In this document: piece after piece, positions 50,368-57,716 of the stretch
Numbering within the stretch: position 1 is the stretch's first letter
Layout: each line of letters begins with the position of its first letter
Assembly (NCBI GenBank): GCA_902514105.1
Contig: CABXPU010000005.1
Span: forward strand, 1-57,716
Reading direction: 5' to 3'
DNA length: 57,716 nucleotides
Origin: an uncultured SAR86 cluster bacterium
Lineage (GTDB): Bacteria > Pseudomonadota > Gammaproteobacteria > Magnimaribacterales > D2472
Translations under genes and position numbers: made by a program
The notes under the pieces: model-generated
Told to the model about the DNA's origin: nothing
The model's input: the letters and a program-made list of their open reading frames with translations, nothing else
The model's database searches: none

Positions 50368-50762
50368 TTTTATTTAGAATATTTATTTTTATTATTTCAT
50401 CTCTTTTTGTAGCAGCTGGCCTAACTACGATTATAGGCCCTGATATTAATAGTGTTTTTTTGCCAGTGTTGGTTAATGATCAGGCAACTTCAATATTGAT
50501 AAGGGCATTTGGTGGGGTTGTTACAGGTGTAGGCTATTTATCAATGAGATTTATATATTCATCTTCCAAGGTTCAGGTTGGGACTGTTATTTTATATATA
50601 ATTTCGACAACAGTTATAGCTAAAATATTTAGCTTTTTTTATGACGGGTATACGCATTATTCAATGGCAACTTTTGTTATTCTAATTCTTTTTGCTTTAA
50701 GTTTGTTTATAGTTCAAAAAGCTAGAAAGAACGAGATCGGTGACCAGAATTTTTTAAATTAA
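50364..50762 (+). CDS. Four-TM membrane protein (DUF4345-like)
   Basis: MILFRIFIFIISSLFVAAGLTTIIGPD...RAFGGVVTGVGYLSMRF; ATGA overlap with preceding ORF. Confidence 0.6.
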   Translation: MILFRIFIFIISSLFVAAGLTTIIGPDINSVFLPVLVNDQATSILIRAFGGVVTGVGYLSMRFIYSSSKVQVGTVILYIISTTVIAKIFSFFYDGYTHYSMATFVILILFALSLFIVQKARKNEIGDQNFLN

Positions 50763-50864
50763 TCTCTCTAAAATAAAGTTAGAATATTCTTTTATATGAG
50801 TCACAAATAAAGAGAAAATAGGATAGACTACTATCTATAAAAATTGCATCATTTTGGAGCTTTT

Positions 50865-53800
50865 ATGCAAAAGAATAAATTACTCAGTATAACTTTAACT
50901 ATTTTATTTATTGTTTCTTGTGGCGGCGGCGGAGGAGGAGGTTCTTCAACCCCATCAACCCCTTCACCAACAGTTACAATTTCATCTTCTGCATCAACGG
51001 TTCTTATTAATGAAACAGTAACTTTGACATGGTCATCAACTAATTCAACTAGTTGTTCTGCATCAGGATCATGGACAGGCTCTAAAGCAACAAGCGGGAA
51101 CGAGGATGTAACTATCGCATCAACCGGTAGTAACAATTTTAGTCTTTCATGCACAGGTGAGGGCGGCAGTTCATCTGCAAGCGTTACAGTAACAGGTATA
51201 GGCAATGTATCTGGTGTCGTTGTAGATGGTTATATAAGAGATGCTTCAGTATTTTTAGATACCAATGGCGATTTTATTTTAGATGCTGATGAAACATCTA
51301 CAACCAGTGATGCTAATGGAGGTTTCACATTACCTAATTACGATAATAATGTTGTAGCAATCAATGGTGTTGACGCAGACTCAAATAACACATTAACTAA
51401 TTTTAGTTTAGTTCAGGCAGCAAATACATCTGTTAGCTCTAGAGCTATAACACCTTTAACATCAGTTGCATTCCATCTAACAGATCCAACAAGTATTAAT
51501 AATGTTTTAGGTCTTGATGCTTCAATAGATATTAATTCTACAGACCCCGTTGCAAATATTAACCAAGGCAGTGCATATAAATTCTTATACGAGAGAGGAA
51601 ATCAGGTAACTTTACTTATTTACAGCCTTCAATCAGCTTTAAACGATTTAAACAGCTCTCAAGATACTTCAGAGGCTTATTTTTCTGCGCTTGCATCTGC
51701 ATTAAGCACTCAATTTGATGCTTCTTCAGAGGCAGTTAATATAGAATCTCAGGCATTTATTGATGCTTATGTTGATTTAGTGACAACAAATATTACTTCG
51801 ACCATATCTTCTGCTGATGTTGCAAATGTTAAAAATGTATTAAAGGCTATTTTGCCGGTTGTTTCTGTTCGAGAAGATTCAAGCGTTACTACTGCTATTA
51901 CAAATTTTGTTACTGGAACATTTGTAACGGATTTTATTTCTATTGCTAGGGGTCAAGCTACGGCTGGTCTAATCAATAGTTATGAAACTGATATCAACTC
52001 TCTTATTGCTAGTGACCAAGGTATTGATCCAAGTCTTCTAGTTCAACAAATTTCTTTAACTGATGATACTTCTAATGTTGATGAGGATGACACGGTGACA
52101 TTTGACATTCTAAGTAATGACACTATTGCAGTAGGTTCTGATTATTTTGGATTATTTGTTACTTTATCTTCTGCTTCATCTGGAACAGCTATTTTAAATT
52201 CTGATTTAACAGTAACTTATGATCCTGAATTAGACTTCAATGGGCAAGAAGACTTAACTTATAGTGTAAATGTTGATGGAACTGTAGCAACAGCAAATAT
52301 AACTATAACAGTAGATCCTGTTAATGATGCTCCTACATTTGATGATCTAGCCTCAAGTTTTTCTATTGATGAAAATACTACCTCAGTAACAACTGTTGCA
52401 GTATCTGATGTAGAGGATGATTCTATAGGATTCTCTCTAAGTGGTGACGACAAAGATTTATTAACAATAAGTGGAACAGGTGCTATTGCTTTTGCATCTA
52501 ACCCAGACTTTGAAACTCCTGGAGATTCTGATCAGAATAATATTTATAGTATTACCGTTGAAGCTACAGATGGAACTGATTCAATTTCTCAAGCTATAAC
52601 CGTTGAGGTTTTAAATGTTGAAAATGAAGGTAACCCAGTTATAGAAGGTTTATCATCTTCAATAGCAGTCGATGAAAACCAACAATCTATTACTCAATTT
52701 ACAGTTTCGGATCCACAGAATGATACATTAACTTATTCACTATCTGGAGCTGATAAAGACTTATTTACCCTTGCATTTGATGGCTCAGCAGCTTCAATTG
52801 CAATGAGTGCAGTAGATTATGAGAATCCAACTGACAGCGATGCTAATAATATTTATTCTGTATCCGTTAACTTTAGTGATGATTTAAATACTACAACTCA
52901 AGCATTAGAGTTTTCTATTAATAATTTAAATGATAATGATCCTGTATTTGATTCTGGATTCCAGACCTCAGTTAGTATTAATGAAAATCAAACTAGCGTG
53001 ACAACTGTTCAAGCTAGTGATGCTGATGGAGATACAATTGCATATTCATTATCTGGAGGCGATAGCTCTGTATTTGCTGTTTCTAGCTCAGGTGTAATAT
53101 CTATGACAGCAAACCCAGATTATGAAACCAAATCTTCATATACCTTTAATTTAACTATTAGTGATGGGACATATGAAGCTGCTACAGCAATGAATATTAC
53201 CATTCTTGATGTTAATGAAGCTCCTGTATGGGGTTCTTACGATACCGCTAGATCAGTTGATGAAAATTCATACGGCAACGAAGCTCTTGTTGCAACCGAT
53301 CCCGAAGGCGGAACTATAGGTTATACAATTACTGGCGATGATGCTTCATCTTTTGTTATATCCGGAGCTTATATAAGATTTGCATCTCAACCAGACTATG
53401 AAAACCCTTCAGATGCTAACGGAGATAATATTTTTACAATTGCTATAGTTGCATCAGACGGCGCTCTATCAACTTCCACTGATACCATTTCTATTTCTGT
53501 TAATAATTTAAATGATAATGCGCCAGTTATTAGTGACCTGCCTTCTAATATAGATGTCTCTAATGGGCAAACAGCAGTAGTAACTATTACTGTTACTGAT
53601 GCAGATAACGACACTCCAACATTAACTCTAACAGGAGCAGATGCTGCTAAATTAGCTATATCTTCAGAAGGGGCTATATCATTTAATTCAAGCCCAAGTT
53701 TTGGAGATCCCACGGATGCAAATGGAGATAATATTTATGAGTTTACTGTAAACGCGGCAGATTCATCTTATACAACCACACAATCAGCAACAGTTACAGT

Positions 53801-56800
53801 TCTTGAAACTAATGATCCTCCAACATTTGATGATTTGGATTCAAGTTATACAGTTGAAGAAAATACAGTAGATGTTGTTACAGTAGGAGCAACAGATCCT
53901 GATGGAAGCGCAATAGGTTATTCAATAACTGGCAATGATGCAGCATCATTTATTATTGATGCCACAGGAGTCCTTTCTTTTGCCGTTGTAGCAAACTATG
54001 AAAATCCAGCAGATGTTAATACTAATAATGTTTATGATATTAATGTAGTAATTTCAGATGGTAGTAATGAAGTTTCTCAGGCTGTAAGTATTACAGTTAC
54101 TGATGCACCTGAAGCACCTGAATTTGTTGGACTTCCAGCAGTTTTCTTAATTGAAGAAAATGATAATACAGTTACGACCATAGAAGTAGTTGATCCAGAA
54201 GGGGATGATTTTACCTATGAAGTAACTGGACCAGATTTAGATCAGTTCTTAATTGGAAGTAATGGATTTATGCGATTTGCTTCGGTAGAAGGAGCAGATT
54301 ATGAAAATCCAACCGATGCTAATGAAGATAATATTTACGAGTTAATTCTTACTGCAACAGAGAGCAAGTCTGGTGGTTTAGTTAGAACTCAAGACTTCCA
54401 TGTTCAAGTCACTGATTTGAAAGATACCTTTAAGCTCGCAGGAACAATTTATGCTGGTGTTAATTCATTGTTAGATGGAGATGTCCCTAGAACAGGTCAG
54501 GTTCGTCCAAATCCCGATGGTGATGATGGCTTTTATGGTTATAGAGAATTCTCAAATAATTCATTAGCTGAGGCACAAACTTTAATTACTCCAACTGATG
54601 TTGATGGGTTTATCGGCGATGATGTTTTTGCTCAACTCTCTTTTGATTCAAATGGAGACATAATTAGAGATGCAAATGGCGATGTTATTTATACTGATAT
54701 TGATAGGCCTGATGATGCAGACTGGTTTAAGATTGAAACTGTACCAAATCTTCAAGTGACATTAGCTATAGAGGATTATCAAGAAACAGTTACTGATGAT
54801 AACGGAAATGAAACCACAGTAACCAATAAAGCTACACTGCTTTTATACAACTCATCTGGCACCTTGATGGACTTCCAATATACTTCTGATTCCACAGAGG
54901 AATATCAAACTATTAATCTGCCTGATTCAGGTACTGTTTATGCTGTAGTCAAGCAAGACGTCAATAATACTAAATATACTCTTGCATTAGGTTCAGTCGT
55001 AACTTCAGCTCAAGCAACATTCCTTTCATCTAAAGATGCTTATGCAATTGGCAGAATAATGACCTACAGAAGTTTTAATAAAGACTTTAACTATATTGAT
55101 TCAGATAATAATATTGCATCAAATATAGATTTAGTCAGCAGACTCACATCATTAAATGAATCAGATTTTAAAGGTTTAAAAGTAATAGATTTTGATTACC
55201 TTCAAGAATATTCATCTATTTTTGGAAGTAATACATATTTAGATTCGCCAGAATTTATTAATATATCTAGCCTGGATCAAATTCAATACTTAAAACATTG
55301 GAAGATTCTTCAACACTATAGAAATGAGTTCCCGCAACTTGATCTAGAGTTTGATTTTAAAGTTTATAAGTCAGCTGGCTTTACCAAAGATGAGTATTGG
55401 GCATACCAGTGGGGACTTCAAAATATTGGACTCGAACAAGTTTTAAATGCAATTGGGCAAGAGACTCAAAATGTTGCAGTTGCTGTTATTGATTCAGGCT
55501 CGCCTACTCAAGGTTCAACTGCATGGAATACTTCAGCTTTCTTAGAGGGTGGTTATGACTTTGCTCCAGCTTCTGATAGTTCTGATGGCGATGGGCCCGA
55601 TCCAGATCCTACTGATCACAATCCTACGGGCGGATCTCATGGTACCCATGTTGCTACAACCATAAATGCTTTAAACGACGGTAATAATATAAATGGATTT
55701 GGAGTTCATGTAGTTCCGTTTAATGTATTTGGTAATAGCGGTACCGCATATTCTTCAGACGTTGTTGGAGCTATGCTCTTTGCTGCTGGTTTATCAAATG
55801 AAACAGGAACTTTTTATACTGGAAGTGTCCCAATTCGGGTAATTAACTTAAGTCTTGGAAGTACTGGTGGTTCATGTGGTGGATCATATAGAAATGCGAT
55901 TGCTGATGTTAGAGCGTCAGGATTAACTGTTGTTTCATCTTCAGGAAATGAAGCAATAGAAGCACCTGGGGCATACGGTTACCCAGCTTCTTGTGAAGAT
56001 GTCATATCTGTTGGCGCTGTAGATCCAGTTAATAACAGAGCATATTATTCAACTTATAACGATATGGTGGATATTGCTGCTCCAGGAGGAACTGTTGGTA
56101 CAGATATTAATGGTGATGGTCAGGGTGATGGGATCTTAGCTTTTGATGGAAATGAGAGTTTAGCTAACTATCAAGGTACTTCTATGGCATCACCTCATGT
56201 AGCAGGAGCTATCGCAGTTCTTTATGGACTAAAACCAGAGTGGACAACCATTCAAATGGACGCATTTATTAATGGCGGATATTTAACAGATGATATTGGA
56301 GATGAAGGAAGAGATGATGAATATGGTCTAGGGATGCTTAATCTATCTAAAGCTTTTACAGCTTTAATTGATGGAGGCTTAGATTTTACATATGCAACCA
56401 TTACTCCAGGTTCTCTTAATTTTGGATATACAGACACAGAAAGAACAATTACTGTAAATAAAATTGGTGATGGTGATTTATCTGTAACACAAATTGTTCC
56501 ATCTAACACATCATTGGTTAGTATTTCAGCTGAGGATGTAGACTCTAATGGTTTTGGAACATATAAAGTTACTCTTACAAGAGGCGATATCCCAGATGGC
56601 TCTTATCAAAGTTCTATTACTGCTCAAATAAGCGATGATACATCTACAAATATTACATTTACATATTCAATTGGTGCAGAAAGACAACGACCAGATATTG
56701 GCTTTACATATTTACTTCTTATCAATGATGACGGTGAATCTGTTGGAGGTTGGTATATAGACTTGCGTCCAGAAGGTGTAGCTTTCGAAGTAGATGATAT

Positions 56801-57089
56801 CGGCATTGATAGTTATTACTGGTTATTCTCAACAGAAATTGATGGCGATGGTTATGTGGGTGGATATGGTGAAATAATGGAAACATATCCAGAGATATCA
56901 TCAAATGCAGATTATTTTGAACTGGTAGACACTGATATTAATAATTCAGCGGTTACTATAATTACTAGGAAAAGTAGTGGATCTCTAAGCGCAAGTCCAT
57001 TGGATTTAAAGAATAAGAAAATAAAAATTGAAATTGATAAACCTAATCAACCTACTTTAAGGATCATTAAAAAACAGGATATTAATTAA
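50865..57089 (+). CDS. Giant lipoprotein with cadherin-like repeats and C-terminal S8 (subtilisin) peptidase domain
   Basis: Lipobox LFIVSC-GGGGGGG; repeated DENxxxVTTxxxxDxdxDxxxYSLSGxD...DYENPTDANxDNIY modules; catalytic triad contexts VAVIDSGSP, GGSHGTHVA, YQGTSMASPHVAGA. Confidence 0.92.
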   Translation: MQKNKLLSITLTILFIVSCGGGGGGGSSTPSTPSPTVTISSSASTVLINETVTLTWSSTNSTSCSASGSWTGSKATSGNEDVTIASTGSNNFSLSCTGEGGSSSASVTVTGIGNVSGVVVDGYIRDASVFLDTNGDFILDADETSTTSDANGGFTLPNYDNNVVAINGVDADSNNTLTNFSLVQAANTSVSSRAITPLTSVAFHLTDPTSINNVLGLDASIDINSTDPVANINQGSAYKFLYERGNQVTLLIYSLQSALNDLNSSQDTSEAYFSALASALSTQFDASSEAVNIESQAFIDAYVDLVTTNITSTISSADVANVKNVLKAILPVVSVREDSSVTTAITNFVTGTFVTDFISIARGQATAGLINSYETDINSLIASDQGIDPSLLVQQISLTDDTSNVDEDDTVTFDILSNDTIAVGSDYFGLFVTLSSASSGTAILNSDLTVTYDPELDFNGQEDLTYSVNVDGTVATANITITVDPVNDAPTFDDLASSFSIDENTTSVTTVAVSDVEDDSIGFSLSGDDKDLLTISGTGAIAFASNPDFETPGDSDQNNIYSITVEATDGTDSISQAITVEVLNVENEGNPVIEGLSSSIAVDENQQSITQFTVSDPQNDTLTYSLSGADKDLFTLAFDGSAASIAMSAVDYENPTDSDANNIYSVSVNFSDDLNTTTQALEFSINNLNDNDPVFDSGFQTSVSINENQTSVTTVQASDADGDTIAYSLSGGDSSVFAVSSSGVISMTANPDYETKSSYTFNLTISDGTYEAATAMNITILDVNEAPVWGSYDTARSVDENSYGNEALVATDPEGGTIGYTITGDDASSFVISGAYIRFASQPDYENPSDANGDNIFTIAIVASDGALSTSTDTISISVNNLNDNAPVISDLPSNIDVSNGQTAVVTITVTDADNDTPTLTLTGADAAKLAISSEGAISFNSSPSFGDPTDANGDNIYEFTVNAADSSYTTTQSATVTVLETNDPPTFDDLDSSYTVEENTVDVVTVGATDPDGSAIGYSITGNDAASFIIDATGVLSFAVVANYENPADVNTNNVYDINVVISDGSNEVSQAVSITVTDAPEAPEFVGLPAVFLIEENDNTVTTIEVVDPEGDDFTYEVTGPDLDQFLIGSNGFMRFASVEGADYENPTDANEDNIYELILTATESKSGGLVRTQDFHVQVTDLKDTFKLAGTIYAGVNSLLDGDVPRTGQVRPNPDGDDGFYGYREFSNNSLAEAQTLITPTDVDGFIGDDVFAQLSFDSNGDIIRDANGDVIYTDIDRPDDADWFKIETVPNLQVTLAIEDYQETVTDDNGNETTVTNKATLLLYNSSGTLMDFQYTSDSTEEYQTINLPDSGTVYAVVKQDVNNTKYTLALGSVVTSAQATFLSSKDAYAIGRIMTYRSFNKDFNYIDSDNNIASNIDLVSRLTSLNESDFKGLKVIDFDYLQEYSSIFGSNTYLDSPEFINISSLDQIQYLKHWKILQHYRNEFPQLDLEFDFKVYKSAGFTKDEYWAYQWGLQNIGLEQVLNAIGQETQNVAVAVIDSGSPTQGSTAWNTSAFLEGGYDFAPASDSSDGDGPDPDPTDHNPTGGSHGTHVATTINALNDGNNINGFGVHVVPFNVFGNSGTAYSSDVVGAMLFAAGLSNETGTFYTGSVPIRVINLSLGSTGGSCGGSYRNAIADVRASGLTVVSSSGNEAIEAPGAYGYPASCEDVISVGAVDPVNNRAYYSTYNDMVDIAAPGGTVGTDINGDGQGDGILAFDGNESLANYQGTSMASPHVAGAIAVLYGLKPEWTTIQMDAFINGGYLTDDIGDEGRDDEYGLGMLNLSKAFTALIDGGLDFTYATITPGSLNFGYTDTERTITVNKIGDGDLSVTQIVPSNTSLVSISAEDVDSNGFGTYKVTLTRGDIPDGSYQSSITAQISDDTSTNITFTYSIGAERQRPDIGFTYLLLINDDGESVGGWYIDLRPEGVAFEVDDIGIDSYYWLFSTEIDGDGYVGGYGEIMETYPEISSNADYFELVDTDINNSAVTIITRKSSGSLSASPLDLKNKKIKIEIDKPNQPTLRIIKKQDIN
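52321..54420 (+). repeat. About seven tandem ~100-aa (~300-bp) cadherin-like repeats within the S8 lipoprotein gene
   Basis: Recurring protein motif (D)YENPTDANxDNIY and ...NDxPxFDDLxSSxxVxENtxxVxTV; divergent at DNA level. Confidence 0.85.
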
Positions 57090-57139
57090 TAAATACTTAT
57101 TTTTTAGATTATAATTCTTCAAATTTTTATTATAAGAAT

Positions 57140-57224
57140 GGGGATGTGGTGGAATTGGTAGACACGCTTGGCTTAGAACCAAGTGCCGCAAGGTGTGGGG
57201 GTTCGACTCCCTCCATCCCTACCA
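57140..57224 (+). tRNA. tRNA-Leu (anticodon TAG), CCA encoded
   Basis: GGGGATG...CTTGG CTTAGAA CCAAG...long variable arm...GGTTCGACTCC...CATCCCT-A-CCA. Confidence 0.94.
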
Positions 57225-57246
57225 TTAATATAATATAATCCCTTAA

Positions 57247-57716
57247 TGAATTTCCCTTATCGCCTGAGATTAATATCTCTTTCTACCCTTGCAGTATTTA
57301 TTTGCTATATAGATAGAATTAACATTTCTGTTGTAGCTGTTGAAATCCAGGATCAATTTGGTTGGGACAATACTATGCTTGGTCTAGTTCTTTCATCCTT
57401 CTTTGTAGGTTATTTTTTTACTCAATATATAGGTGGATATTTGGCGGACCGATTTGGGGGTAAAGTAGTTCTAGGGTACGGAGTTTTATTTTGGTCTTTT
57501 TTTACAATACTTACACCAATAGCCGCTCACCACGGATTTTTTTTATTATTGATTACTAGAGTTTTTATGGGTTTAGGAGAAGGAATAACTTTTCCAGCTT
57601 GGCATAGTCTATACGCTCGATGGGTTCCATTTAAAGAAAGAACAAGAGCTATAGCTTTCACTAATAGCGGAATAGCTCTAGGGAGCATATTTGCTTATAT
57701 CACAACGCCTTTAATA
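57247..57716 (+). CDS. MFS transporter (ACS/SLC17-like), truncated by window end
   Basis: MNFPYRLRLISLSTLAVFICYIDRINISVVAVEIQDQFGWDNTMLGLVLSSFFVGYFFTQYIGGYLADRFGGK...RVFMGLGEGITFPAWHSLYARWVP. Confidence 0.85.

Noticed and set aside
50849-51205. 118-aa minus-strand ORF opposite the start of the giant lipoprotein
   Set aside because: Pro-rich sequence is the antisense of the Gly-codon run and Thr/Ser-rich repeats; no independent evidence of coding.

Overview
AT-rich, densely packed chromosomal segment from a gammaproteobacterium. The overall look (streamlined spacing, TonB receptor, gene order) suggests a SAR86-like marine lineage, but that is inference. Most of the window is housekeeping: alaS (partial), lysC, dihydroorotase, folE-maf-queD-like-cysS, thrS-yidD, aceEF, a complete ccmABCDEFGHI operon (ccmD is absent from the ORF track), smc-zipA-ligA, a PreP-like M16 peptidase, mnmC, paired acyl-CoA dehydrogenases, a TonB receptor, and a giant cadherin-repeat/subtilase lipoprotein. 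There are three tRNA genes: Ser-GCT, Arg-CCT and Leu-TAG. I saw no CRISPR array, phage, IS element or rRNA. The points most worth a second look are: (1) a very short SMC (733 aa) in the canonical smc-zipA-ligA locus with no recognisable hinge; (2) LigA with about 40 extra residues inside its zinc finger; (3) a QueD/PTPS homologue with two of three zinc-ligand histidines replaced; (4) the alaS-lysC-csrA-tRNA-Ser neighbourhood with csrA missing and a dihydroorotase in its place; (5) a tRNA-Arg starting 3 nt after a MAPEG stop codon; (6) a lipoprotein with internal duplication; and (7) a lipid-anchored cadherin/S8 protease. All calls come from reading motifs and gene order. No database search was run.
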